Source: Betaproteobacteria bacterium
GTDB lineage: Bacteria > Pseudomonadota > Gammaproteobacteria > Burkholderiales > JAEUOS01
Assembly (NCBI GenBank): GCA_028292405.1
Contig: JAQGMJ010000087.1
Coordinates: 186,001 to 250,000, forward strand
Reading direction: 5' to 3'
Length of the DNA: 64,000 bases
Part shown: positions 17,867-26,494 of the stretch, in pieces
Position numbering within the stretch: position 1 is the stretch's first letter
How the letters are laid out: each line of letters starts with the position of its first letter
The notes under the pieces: generated by a model
The model's input: only the letters and a program-made list of their open reading frames with translations
Databases searched by the model: none
Told to the model about the DNA's origin: nothing
Made by a program: the position numbers and the translations under genes

Positions 17867-18850
17867 GTCGGCCTTGATACCGGCCTGTTTGATGACGGCG
17901 GCCCAGCGCGCGATCTCGTCGGAGGCGAGCTTGGTCGCCTGCTCCGGCGTATTGGCCACCTGGTTCAAGCCCATCGCGGCCAGGCGCTGCTTCGCGTCCG
18001 GTGTGGACATGGAGGCGTTGATCTCGTGGTTCAGCCTGGCGATGATCGCCGGCGGCGTGCCGGCGGGAGCGGCGAAGCCGATCCAGAACAGCATCACCAT
18101 GCCGGGCAGGCCAGCCTCCTTCGCCGAGGGCACGTCGGGCAGCACGGACATGCGCTCGTCGCTGGCGACCATCAAGGCGCGCAGCTTGCCGCCCTTGATG
18201 TAGGGCAGCGCGGTAGGCGCGGAGGTGATGAGCATTTGCACCTGGCCGCTCATCAGGTCGGCCAGCACGGCGCCGGCGCCCTTGTAGGGCACGTGGACCA
18301 TGTTGACGCCGGTGAGGTTCTTGAACAACTCGCCGCCGAGATGGGTGTTGGTGCCGTTGCCGCCGGAGCCGTAGAACAGTTGCCCCGGTTTTGCCTTGGC
18401 CAGCGCGATCAGCTCGGCGACGTTTTTCGCCGGCACGCCAGGATTGATCGCCATGACATGCGGCACCGAGACGGCGGTGGTGATGTGGGCGAAGGATTTT
18501 CTCGGATCGAAGGGAAGGTTGGGCTGCAGGCCGGCGGCGATGGCGAACGACATTTCGGTGGTGAGCAGTGTGTAGCCATCGGGCTGCGCGCGTGCGGAGG
18601 TCTCCCAGCCAACCACACCGCCGCCGCCCAGGCGGTTGTCCACCACGACGCCGACACCCAGGGGCGCGGCGAGCTGCTGCGCCACCAGACGCGCGACGAT
18701 GTCGGTGCTGCCGCCGACGGAAAAGGGGACGATCAGCGTAATCGGGCGCGAGGGAAAGGCCTGAGCGGCCACACCACCACTGAACAGGCCGAATACCGCT
18801 CCCGCCAGCACCAGGCATTCGGCAAATGCCCCAAAATTGCGTGTTTTCAT
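17864..18850 (-). CDS. Bug-family substrate-binding protein (intact copy)
   Basis: A 328-residue periplasmic binding protein with a signal peptide ending near GGVAAQA (residue 30) and family motifs FPSRPITLIVPFSVGGSTD and MVHVPYKGAGAVLADLMSG. It lies directly downstream of the broken Bug gene and upstream of the CoA-transferase, so it probably supplies the acid metabolised by this operon. The stop codon falls inside a 13-bp tandem repeat. The start at 18850 has GAGAGAC upstream and begins a canonical signal peptide. Confidence 0.9.
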   Translation of the reverse strand: MKTRNFGAFAECLVLAGAVFGLFSGGVAAQAFPSRPITLIVPFSVGGSTDIVARLVAQQLAAPLGVGVVVDNRLGGGGVVGWETSARAQPDGYTLLTTEMSFAIAAGLQPNLPFDPRKSFAHITTAVSVPHVMAINPGVPAKNVAELIALAKAKPGQLFYGSGGNGTNTHLGGELFKNLTGVNMVHVPYKGAGAVLADLMSGQVQMLITSAPTALPYIKGGKLRALMVASDERMSVLPDVPSAKEAGLPGMVMLFWIGFAAPAGTPPAIIARLNHEINASMSTPDAKQRLAAMGLNQVANTPEQATKLASDEIARWAAVIKQAGIKAD

Positions 18851-18882
18851 TTTGTCTCTCCTCGTTTTGGGTTTATGTTTTG

Positions 18883-19857
18883 TTACTCGACCTTGGCGCC
18901 CGAGTCGCGCACCGCCTGGCCCCAGCGTGGATTGTCCTTCTTGATCAGCGCGGCGAAATCGGCCGGCGTGCCGCCCATCGGCTTGCTGCCTTCGTCGTTG
19001 AGTTTCTTGATCACCTCGGGGCGCTTGAGCGCTTCGTTGACGGCCGCATTGAAGCGCTTGACCGCCTCGGCCGGCATGCCGGCGGGGCCGACCTAGCCCT
19101 TCCAGTCTTCGGCGACGAAGTCCTTGTAGCCGGACTCGGAAACCGTCGGCACGTCCGGCAGCATGGCCAGGCGCTGCGCCGAGGTGACGGCGATGGCGCG
19201 CAGCTTCTTGCCCTGCAACAGCGGTACCGCGGATTGTGGAGTGGCGAAATCCATCACCACTTCGCCGGAGGCCACGTCCGTCAGGGCGGCGCTGGCGCCC
19301 TTGTACGGCACATGCAGGAACTTGATGCCGGCGCGATTGCCGAACAGCACGCCGCCGAGGTGGCCGACAGTACCGGTACCGGCGGATGCCATGGTCAGGC
19401 TGCCGGGCTTGGCTTTCGCCGCCGCAACCAGATCGGCCAGGGTCTTGTACGGTGAACCCGAGCCGACCACCAAGACCATTGGCTGCGAGGCCACCAGCGC
19501 GATGGGCGTGAAGTCCTTCAGCGCGTTGTAGGGCATGTTGGGATACAGCGTGGGGTTGATGGCCAGGTTGGAGGTCTGCGCCATGCCGACGGTGAGGCCA
19601 TCGGGACGCGCCTTGGCGACGATGTCCAGGCCGATGTTGCCGCCGGCGCCGGGATGGTTCTCGATCACGAAGGTCCACTTGGTGATCTCGGAGATCGGCT
19701 GCGCGCTGACTCGCGAGAGCACGTCGGTGCCGCCGGCCGGCGGGAAGGGGACGATCAGCTTGATCGGTCCGGCGGGATAGCTTTGCGCGAAGGCGGGCGC
19801 GGCGCAGGCCAGCGCAACCGTCGCGCCTGCGAGGATGAATGTACGGCGGGTGGGCAT
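18883..19857 (-). pseudogene. Bug-family substrate-binding protein interrupted by an in-frame TAG
   Basis: The reading frame from 19857 gives a Bug protein with signal peptide (ACAAPAFAQ) and motifs YPAGPIKLIVPFPPAGGTD and FLHVPYKGASAALTD. It runs into TAG at 19093-19095 after SGYKDFVAEDWKG. The same frame continues without shift as VGPAGMPAEAVKRFNAAVNE to the natural end at 18883, matching the expected C-terminal Bug region. Restoring one codon gives about 324 residues. A single substitution such as TTG to TAG explains it. The truncated 254-residue form lacks the last lobe segment and is probably non-functional unless the stop is suppressed. Confidence 0.8.
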
Positions 19858-19879
19858 GCTGTCTCCTGTGTGGATCGAG

Positions 19880-20617
19880 TTATGTTGACGATGCAGCGGC
19901 GCGGCGCGCGCGAATGGCGGCGTTCACGGTCTGGCCGTATTCCATCGCCTCGCGCCAGCCGGCCTGCGGGGGCAGGCGATCTAGCGTTTGTTTTATTTCG
20001 GCGAGGGCGACGGCGTCACGCCCGGCAATCTCGGCCGCCAGCGCTGCGGCACGCGGCAGCAGATCGGTGTCGGCAGTGACCTCGTTGATCAGGCCCCAGC
20101 GCTCGGCGCCCGCGGCATCCAGACGCGGCGCGGCAAGCAGCATCCAGGCCACACGCTTGCGCGTGAGTCCGGAGCGTTGCATGGTCGGCCCCGCCATGCT
20201 GGCGTAAGCGCCGAAGCCGACCTCGGGCGTGCCGAAGCTGGCGCTTTGCGCGGCCAGCGCCAGGTCGCAGGAGTTCACCAGCGTCAGGCCGGCGCCCAGC
20301 GCCAGGCCGTTGACGGCGGCGATGCATACGGCCGGGTGGCTGCGCAGCGCGACGTTGATGTCCATCCACTCTTCGCCGGCGGTATCAGGGAGCCCCGCGG
20401 CCTTCTCGGCCTCGCGTTCCTTCAGGTCGATGCCGGCGCAAAAGCTTGCACCGCTGCCGGTGATGACGATAGCGCGCACGTCGCGCAACTCATCGAGCGC
20501 CGCCGCCAGCGCGGCGCGGGTGGCACGGTCGGCCGCATTGCGCTTGTCGGCCCGCGCAATGCGCAGCAAGGCCCAGCCTGGGTGGCGCTCGAGTTCTACA
20601 GTGGCGGGGGGGCTCAT
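19880..20617 (-). CDS. Enoyl-CoA hydratase/isomerase-family protein
   Basis: A 245-residue crotonase-fold protein. The oxyanion-hole segments are visible as ITGSGASFCAGIDLKE (near 55) and AAVNGLALGAGLTLVNSCDL (near 95), with GTPEVGFGAYASMAGPTM following. The family hydrates, isomerises or hydrolyses acyl-CoA thioesters. It is first in the minus-strand operon that includes two Bug genes, CoA-transferase and citryl-CoA-lyase-like enzyme, and is divergent from the IclR gene across a perfect palindrome. The ATG at 20617 is chosen because homology begins there. Confidence 0.87.
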   Translation of the reverse strand: MSPPATVELERHPGWALLRIARADKRNAADRATRAALAAALDELRDVRAIVITGSGASFCAGIDLKEREAEKAAGLPDTAGEEWMDINVALRSHPAVCIAAVNGLALGAGLTLVNSCDLALAAQSASFGTPEVGFGAYASMAGPTMQRSGLTRKRVAWMLLAAPRLDAAGAERWGLINEVTADTDLLPRAAALAAEIAGRDAVALAEIKQTLDRLPPQAGWREAMEYGQTVNAAIRARRAAASST

Positions 20618-20744
20618 GCGGCGGTGGATTCGAGAACGACGATGCCATACGGCGCGGGCGGCGCGGCGTGGCGATTTACGGTGGCCGAAGAGGCGCGCCG
20701 GACGCTTGACGAAACCCGTGCACCCGGCCAGAATCCTCGATAGA

Positions 20745-20759
20745 TAGAACGTTGTTCTA
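20745..20759. promoter_or_regulatory. Putative IclR operator
   Basis: TAGAACGTTGTTCTA has perfect 6-bp arms around GTT. It lies between the divergent enoyl-CoA hydratase (start 20617) and IclR genes (start 20800). IclR-family regulators commonly bind short palindromes in such divergent gaps. Confidence 0.55.
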
Positions 20760-20799
20760 ACTATATTCAAATAAACGATCGCGTTTGTCAAGTCAGCCC

Positions 20800-21528
20800 A
20801 TGCCCCGCAAAGCCGCCTTCCCCGCTCTGGCCGATACGAATGCCGCCGCCGGCGGCATTGCCACGCTGGACCGCGCGCTGTCGCTGTTGACCGCATTTTC
20901 CGCGGAGCGGCCAACGCCGACCTTGGCCGAGATCGCCGCGCATGCGCAGGTCTACAAGAGCACGGTGCTGCGCATGCTCGCCTCCCTCGAGCACGCGCAC
21001 CTGGTATACAAGCGACCGGACGGGCGCTATTCGCTGGGGGTGGAGGTGGAGCGCCTGCACCAGGTGTACGGCGCCTCGTTTTCGCTGGAGACAGTGGTGA
21101 TGCCCGTGCTGCGCGCGCTGGTGGAAAAGACCAGGGAGAGCGCCGCCTATTACGTGCGCCAGGGCGAGCAGCGCCTGTGCCTGTATCGCGTCGATTCGCC
21201 GCGCCCGGTGCGCGATCACATGCGCGTTGGCGACCTGCTGCCCCTGACCCGCGGCGCCGGCGGGCGCATTCTCAGCGCCTACGCGGGCGGGCGCGGCGCG
21301 ATGCACAAGCAAATCCGCCGCGAGCACCTGGTAGTGCTCAAGGGGGACCGGGTGCCGGAGCTGGCAGGCATCGGCGCGCCGGTATTCGGACCAGGTGACG
21401 AGGTTGTCGGCGCCATCACCCTGACCATGCCCAACGAGCGCATGGATCCGAAGATGATCCGGCCGACGCAAGACGCCGCGCGGCGCCTGAGCGAATTTCT
21501 CGGCGGCAGGTTTCCGCCGATCGCCTGA
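20800..21528 (+). CDS. IclR-family transcriptional regulator
   Basis: A 242-residue regulator with an N-terminal winged helix (about 18-80, ATLDRALSLLTAFSAERPTP and YKSTVLRMLASLEHAHLVYK) and a C-terminal GAF-like IclR effector domain (about 90-240, with SPRPVRDHMRVGDLLPLTRG and GAPVFGPGDEVVGAITLTMP). It is divergent from the CoA-transferase operon and probably controls it. A TTG five codons upstream is an alternative start. Its stop at 21526-21528 abuts the stop of the convergent amidase gene with no bases between. Confidence 0.88.
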   Translation: MPRKAAFPALADTNAAAGGIATLDRALSLLTAFSAERPTPTLAEIAAHAQVYKSTVLRMLASLEHAHLVYKRPDGRYSLGVEVERLHQVYGASFSLETVVMPVLRALVEKTRESAAYYVRQGEQRLCLYRVDSPRPVRDHMRVGDLLPLTRGAGGRILSAYAGGRGAMHKQIRREHLVVLKGDRVPELAGIGAPVFGPGDEVVGAITLTMPNERMDPKMIRPTQDAARRLSEFLGGRFPPIA

Positions 21529-22209
21529 CTACTTCGCGCTCTTGCGCCACTCCGCCAGCAGGTCCTGCGACTCCATCACCAGCCCCAGGTGCAATGACAC
21601 CATGGAGAGAGCGGCAGCTTCGAGGGTTTCGTCGGTGCCGCGCACCAGGTCGCGCAACACGATCACGCGATAGTTGTGGTTGTTGGCGTCGAAGGCCGTG
21701 TTGAGCACGCAGCAATCGGTGAAGCCGCCGTCGAGCACGACGGTGGTGATGCGCTGGTTGCGCAACAGGAAATCGAGGTCGGTGGGATAAAAGGCGGATA
21801 GGCGGCGCTTGTTCGCCACCAGCATGTCGCCGGGTTCCACGCGCGTCATCAGTTCGGTCCACACCGAGCCTTCGAGCGCGTGCTCGGGTGCGCCGGGAAT
21901 CTCGCCGATGTGCAGCGGAAAGGTGCGGCGCCACGCGGCGGGAATGCCCCTGGTGTCGTCCTCGCCGCCGGCGCGCAGCACCGACTTCACATGCACGATG
22001 CGCACACCCAAAGCGCGCACCTGGTCGTGGAAAGTATCTAGCGGCGCGATCAGGTCGCGGGCGCGCGGCGCGGGGCAGGGACACTGCGGGTCCGGGTCCA
22101 GATGCCCGCGATGCATGTCGATGGAAATGACTGCGGTGGTGGCCGGGTCCAGATAATCTTCGAAGCCACCGGCGATGTCGCGCGGCTTTTCATAGACGAA
22201 TGTACGCAC
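21529..22209 (-). CDS. Isochorismatase-like cysteine hydrolase (amidase type)
   Basis: A 226-residue cysteine hydrolase. The catalytic triad of the family is visible: Asp in ISIDMHRGHLD (about 31), Lys in VANKRRLSAF, and Cys in TDCCVLNTAFDA. Relatives cleave amides such as nicotinamide, N-carbamoylsarcosine, maleamate or ureidoacrylate (RutB). It is the last gene of the dioxygenase/ABC-importer operon, 14 bp after the permease, so hydrolysis of an amide intermediate is likely. It starts at GTG with AAAGGAA upstream. Confidence 0.86.
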   Translation of the reverse strand: MRTFVYEKPRDIAGGFEDYLDPATTAVISIDMHRGHLDPDPQCPCPAPRARDLIAPLDTFHDQVRALGVRIVHVKSVLRAGGEDDTRGIPAAWRRTFPLHIGEIPGAPEHALEGSVWTELMTRVEPGDMLVANKRRLSAFYPTDLDFLLRNQRITTVVLDGGFTDCCVLNTAFDANNHNYRVIVLRDLVRGTDETLEAAALSMVSLHLGLVMESQDLLAEWRKSAK

Positions 22210-22223
22210 AGCTTTTCCTTTGG

Positions 22224-23153
22224 CTATCCGCGCTCTTCGCGAACGTATGGCTGCCCGAGCGCCCCCGGCTCGCCATCGTGCCCACTCTTGGCCATCGCTA
22301 CCCAGACCATCACGCCGAGGGTGACGACATAAGGCGTCATCAGCACGAAGTATTGCGGCAGCTTGACCCCGGCGGCGGCCAGTTGCGGAATCAGCGCCTC
22401 GATGCAGCCGAACAACAGCGCGCCGGCCAGCGCGCGCCAGGGCGACCAGCGCGCGAAAATCACCAGCCCCACGGCGATCCAGCCGCGCCCGCCGGTCATG
22501 CCGGCAACCCACAGCTTGGTGCTGTACACCGACATGTAGGCACCCGCCAGGCCGATCAGCGCGGCGCCGGCGACGATCGCCCCGAGGCGGTACCAGCCCA
22601 CGGACAAACCGGCGGCATCGGCCGCCTGCGGGTTTTCGCCCACTGCGCGCAGTCGCAGGCCGGTGGTGGAGCGGTTGAGAAACAGCGTGGCCAAAATGAA
22701 AATAGGCACCGTGAGATAAACGATGATGTTCTGGTTGAACAGGATGTGCCCGACCACCGGCCAGTCGGCCATCGCCCCGAAGGGCACCGCGCCGATGCCG
22801 GTGAGCGCCTGGTTGGTCCAGTTGAGCAGCGTGCCGAGCAGGCTGGTAAGCCCCTGGCAAAAAAACACCAGCGCCAGCCCGGCGATCACCTGGTTGACCC
22901 GCAGCACGATCACCATCATGGCGAACAGCAGCGACACGGCGGAAGCGGCGAGCATGGCGAGGAACAATGAAATGCCTTCCGCGCCAAAGGCCAGTTGCGC
23001 GCCCACACCGATCAGCGCACCCACCAGCATCAGGCCCTCGGCGCCGAGCGAGAGCACGCCGGAACGCTCGGAGAGGATCAGGCCCAGCGCGGCCAGCGCA
23101 TAGGGCACGGCGAAGTCCGGCGAATTGGCCAGCCAGTTCAGCACGACTTCCAT
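22224..23153 (-). CDS. ABC transporter permease, BMP/nucleoside type, second subunit
   Basis: A 309-residue inner-membrane permease with about eight or more hydrophobic helices. PYALAALGLILSERSGVLSL and the coupling segment TTGLRLRAVGENPQAADAAG are typical of the simple-sugar/nucleoside ABC permease branch (YufQ/NupQ-like). Its ATG shares one base with the stop of the preceding permease (TGATG). It works with the adjacent permease, the double ATP-binding protein and probably the BMP-type binding protein at 31.6 kb. Confidence 0.9.
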   Translation of the reverse strand: MEVVLNWLANSPDFAVPYALAALGLILSERSGVLSLGAEGLMLVGALIGVGAQLAFGAEGISLFLAMLAASAVSLLFAMMVIVLRVNQVIAGLALVFFCQGLTSLLGTLLNWTNQALTGIGAVPFGAMADWPVVGHILFNQNIIVYLTVPIFILATLFLNRSTTGLRLRAVGENPQAADAAGLSVGWYRLGAIVAGAALIGLAGAYMSVYSTKLWVAGMTGGRGWIAVGLVIFARWSPWRALAGALLFGCIEALIPQLAAAGVKLPQYFVLMTPYVVTLGVMVWVAMAKSGHDGEPGALGQPYVREERG

Positions 23154-24364
23154 CACACTCCCTTGGCCGCGACCGGGCGCAGCCGGTGGCGAATGAAAAA
23201 GTCGGAGGAAGCCACGCAGATGACGATGATCGCCTGGATTAGCTGCACCATGGAAAACGGTATCTGGTAGAACACCTGCAGGCTGCGGCCGGTGACGAAC
23301 AGTCCGGCGATGAGTATCGCCACCACCGAGGCGGCGAGCGGATTGTTGCGCGCCAGAAACGCAATCAGGATGCCGGAGAACCCGTAGCCGGAATAAAACG
23401 CTTGCGTCAGCCGCCCCTCCTGCCCGGAGACCACCACAAACCCCGCCACGCCCGCCAGCGCGCCGGAAAGCAACACGGCGGCGAGGGTCATCTTGCGCAC
23501 CGGCACGCCCACCGCATGGGCCATGCGCGGGTTGCTGTTGACGAAGCGCAGGTACAAGCCGGCGCGGCTGATGTCGACAAACCACCAGGCCACCAGCGCC
23601 ACGATGAGCGCCAGCAGAATCGCCGAAGACAAGCCGTGCATCAGTTCGGGCAGGCGCTCGAAGACGCGGAATTCGGCGGAGTGGGGAAAGCCGTCCTTCG
23701 GGTCTTTCCAGGCGCCGTAGACCAGGTGCAGCAAAAAGTTGCTCGCCACGTAGTTGAGCATCAGCGTGGAAATGATTTCGTTCACCGACAGGCGCAGCTT
23801 GAGCAGCGCCGGGCCCAGCGCCCACAGCAGGCCGGCGCAAAAGGCGGCGGCGAACATCAGCGGCAGGCGCGTGGCCTCCGGGCCGATTTCGTACAGCGAG
23901 ACGGTGGTGGCGGCAATCGCGCCGCAGATCATCTGCCCTTCCAGCCCGAGATTCCAGAAGCGCGCGCGAAAGGCGATGGAGGCGGCCAGGCCGATCAATA
24001 TCATCGGCGCGGCCTGGAACAGCACGGCCTCGAAGTTCTGCTTGTCGAAAAAGGTCTGCACCACGAATTCGTTGAGCAGGTCCTTCGGCGCGATGCCGGC
24101 GGCGATCAGGATGGCGGCGGAAATCGCCATGCCTGCCAGGATGGCAATGGCGAGGATCAGCGCCTGCCATTGCCAGGCCATCAGCTGGCGGATTTCCACC
24201 GAAAAGCGGCGGCTCGCCAGCGGCATGCGGCGCGGCCTGCGCGGCGCTTCGGTCTCTATCGCGGGCGGCGCGGCGTCGATCACGGCAGGCGCGGCGCCGG
24301 GCGGCGCGGCCTCGGCGAGCGCACCAGTCATTTCGGGAGCCAGTGCGTCACTCATTTCAGGCAT
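23153..24364 (-). CDS. ABC transporter permease, BMP/nucleoside type, first subunit
   Basis: A 403-residue permease, longer than the usual 350 because of a cytoplasmic Ala/Pro-rich head of about 60 residues. The transmembrane part contains FRARFWNLGLEGQMICGAIA and NEIISTLMLNYVA, typical of YufP/NupP-like permeases. The start ATG at 24364 overlaps the ATP-binding protein's end by 8 bases; an alternative ATG at 24355 would remove the overlap. It ends in TGATG, coupling the second permease. Confidence 0.89.
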   Translation of the reverse strand: MPEMSDALAPEMTGALAEAAPPGAAPAVIDAAPPAIETEAPRRPRRMPLASRRFSVEIRQLMAWQWQALILAIAILAGMAISAAILIAAGIAPKDLLNEFVVQTFFDKQNFEAVLFQAAPMILIGLAASIAFRARFWNLGLEGQMICGAIAATTVSLYEIGPEATRLPLMFAAAFCAGLLWALGPALLKLRLSVNEIISTLMLNYVASNFLLHLVYGAWKDPKDGFPHSAEFRVFERLPELMHGLSSAILLALIVALVAWWFVDISRAGLYLRFVNSNPRMAHAVGVPVRKMTLAAVLLSGALAGVAGFVVVSGQEGRLTQAFYSGYGFSGILIAFLARNNPLAASVVAILIAGLFVTGRSLQVFYQIPFSMVQLIQAIIVICVASSDFFIRHRLRPVAAKGV

Positions 24365-25865
24365 GGTCCACCATCGCTTGGCCGATCTCCTGCCGGCTGG
24401 CGGGCTGCGGGAATTCGGCGACGATGCGCCCGCGCACCATCACGCCGATGCGGTCGGCCAGGGACATCACCTCGTCCAGGTCTTCGCTGATCAGCAGCAC
24501 GGCCGCGCCTGCATCGCGCGCCGCCAGCAGGCGGCCGTGCACCTCGGCCGAAGCGCGCACGTCCAGGCCGCGACTCGGGCTGTGCGCCAGCACCAGCTTG
24601 GGCGCCTTGCTGAACTCGCGCGAGATCACCAGCTTTTGCGCATTGCCGCCGGAGAGCAGCGCCGCCTTCTGGCGAATCGAGCGCACGCCCTGCACATCGA
24701 AGGCTTTCACCGCTTCCTTCGCATCTGTTTCCATTTTCGACTTCGCCAGTTTCCAGAAGCTGCCGTAGCGCCCCGCGTGCACCTGGCCGATGCCGAAATT
24801 TTCCGCCACTGAAAGCCCGCCGGCCAGCGCCAGGCCGTAACGGTCGGCCGGGATGGTGGCGATCTGCATTTCGCGGCGCTCGCTGGTGCTGGCGGCCTTC
24901 AGGTCGCCCAGGCCTTCGAGTTCCATGCTGCCGTCGAGCAGCGCGGGGAGGCCCATGATGGCGTTGGCCAGTTCGCCCTGGCCGTTGCCGCCGACCCCGG
25001 CCAGGCCGTAGATTTCGCCGGCGCGCACTTGCAGGTTGACACCGTTCAGCGCAATGCCGGCGCCTGAGGACTTCAACTCGCGCACCCCTAGGCGCACCTC
25101 GCCCGGCGTGCGGCTTTCGCGCTTTGGCGAGGTGATCGCCTCGCCCACGGTCAGGCGCACCAGTTCGGCGGCCTGCGTGACTTTGGGATCGACAGTGTCG
25201 ATGGTGCGCCCGCCACGCATCACGGTGACGCGGTCGGCATAGGTTTTCACGTCCGCCATCTTATGGGTGACCAAAATGACGGCGGAGCCGCGCCGCGCCA
25301 GTTGCGCCACGGTGGAGAGCAGGCGTTCGGACTCCTGGTCGGTGAGTACTGCGGCGGGCTCATCGAGGATCAATATCTTCGCGCCCGCCAGCAGCACCTT
25401 GAGAATCTCGACGCGCTGCTGTTCGGCCACCGACAACTGGGCCACGCGTTTGGTGGGGTCGAGTTCGAAGCCGAGTTCGGCGGCGGTTTCGCGGATCGCC
25501 GTTTCCATGCGCCTGAGCTTGCTTCGATAGCTGCCGTCTTCCCGGCTGATCGGATTGCCCAGCAGGATGTTTTCCGCCGCCGTAAAGGGGCGCACCAGCT
25601 TGAAGTGCTGGTGGACCATGCCGATGTGGTGGCGCGCCGCGTCGCTCGGGCCGGCCAGGCGCACCGGATTGTCGTCGAGGAACATCTGCCCGGCCTCGGG
25701 GGCGTACAGGCCGGCGGCAATGTTCATCAGCGAGGACTTGCCGGCGCCGTTTTCCCCCAGCAGGGCATGCACTTCGCCCCATTCGGCGGAAAAGGCGGCG
25801 TTGTCGAGCGCGACAAAGCCATCGAAGGTCTTGCGTATGCCGGTAAGTTGCAGGGCGACGGGCAT
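24357..25865 (-). CDS. ABC transporter ATP-binding protein with two ATPase domains
   Basis: A 502-residue duplicated ATPase of the sugar/nucleoside class. Domain one (about 1-240) has a Walker A in LLGENGAGKSSLMN, the signature LSVAEQQRVEI and the Walker B ILILDEPAAVL. Domain two (about 255-500) has a degenerate P-loop region GLAGVGGNGQGELANAI, signature LSGGNAQKLV and LVLAHSPSRGLD. This asymmetry is normal for the class. It energises the two adjacent permeases. It is 138 bp from the dioxygenase beta gene in the same direction. Confidence 0.93.
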   Translation of the reverse strand: MPVALQLTGIRKTFDGFVALDNAAFSAEWGEVHALLGENGAGKSSLMNIAAGLYAPEAGQMFLDDNPVRLAGPSDAARHHIGMVHQHFKLVRPFTAAENILLGNPISREDGSYRSKLRRMETAIRETAAELGFELDPTKRVAQLSVAEQQRVEILKVLLAGAKILILDEPAAVLTDQESERLLSTVAQLARRGSAVILVTHKMADVKTYADRVTVMRGGRTIDTVDPKVTQAAELVRLTVGEAITSPKRESRTPGEVRLGVRELKSSGAGIALNGVNLQVRAGEIYGLAGVGGNGQGELANAIMGLPALLDGSMELEGLGDLKAASTSERREMQIATIPADRYGLALAGGLSVAENFGIGQVHAGRYGSFWKLAKSKMETDAKEAVKAFDVQGVRSIRQKAALLSGGNAQKLVISREFSKAPKLVLAHSPSRGLDVRASAEVHGRLLAARDAGAAVLLISEDLDEVMSLADRIGVMVRGRIVAEFPQPASRQEIGQAMVDHA

Positions 25866-26002
25866 GGGGCTGGAAGCGAAAACAGGGGAGGGGCGAAAGT
25901 AAAGCGGCCTGAAATCAATCTCCTATTGCGTTAGCAATATCCAGGCCCATTTCCCGGTTTTGGTGCGTGCCGCGTCGTTTCGAACGCGCCGTTGCGCTTG
26001 CC

Positions 26003-26494
26003 TCAGATCGGGGTGGACAGCATGTTGGGAATGCTGAAGGTATCGACGATCACGTTGCGCTCGACGAACAGTGCCTGCCCGCTCTCGATGCGGATGGTAT
26101 CCATGTAGGCGCCCACGCCAAAAAGCTGGCTGATGCCGCCCTGGTCGGTGGTATAGAGGGCGTAGCCGGAATCGGCGCGGAAAGTGCCGTCGGCATTTTT
26201 CGCCAACTGCGGCAGACCGGTGACATGCTGGTCGCGATGGATATTCACCACATTGGCCTGACGCAGCGACAGCACGCGGTCGTGCATCATGTTCTTGTTG
26301 TCGCACTGGAACAGTTTCAGCGGCAGCTTGCGCTCGTAATTCTCGCGCGATAGCACGTAATAGCGGCCGTCGTCGGCGAAGCAGTCCACCCACTCTTCCA
26401 AGCGGCTGGCATCGAGCAGGTTGACCGTGCGCGAGAGCAGCTGCGAAATCGCGAAGTAATCGCCAAAACTCGCCTCGAAGCTCGCTGCGCTCAT
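26003..26494 (-). CDS. Aromatic-ring-hydroxylating dioxygenase, small (beta) subunit
   Basis: A 163-residue NTF2-fold subunit of a Rieske non-haem iron dioxygenase. Typical features are the opening helix then WVDCFADDGRYYVLSRENYE, MMHDRVLSLRQANV and a C-terminal strand with ALFVERNVIVDTFSIPNML. It has a structural role in the hexameric oxygenase. Its ATG overlaps the alpha-subunit stop by four bases (ATGA), so 1:1 translation is expected. Confidence 0.88.
   Translation of the reverse strand: MSAASFEASFGDYFAISQLLSRTVNLLDASRLEEWVDCFADDGRYYVLSRENYERKLPLKLFQCDNKNMMHDRVLSLRQANVVNIHRDQHVTGLPQLAKNADGTFRADSGYALYTTDQGGISQLFGVGAYMDTIRIESGQALFVERNVIVDTFSIPNMLSTPI

Noticed and set aside
16619..19096. 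An 825-codon plus-strand open frame across the CoA-transferase and Bug genes
   Set aside because: Antisense to two or more well-recognised genes, spanning their boundaries, with a composition typical of shadow frames.
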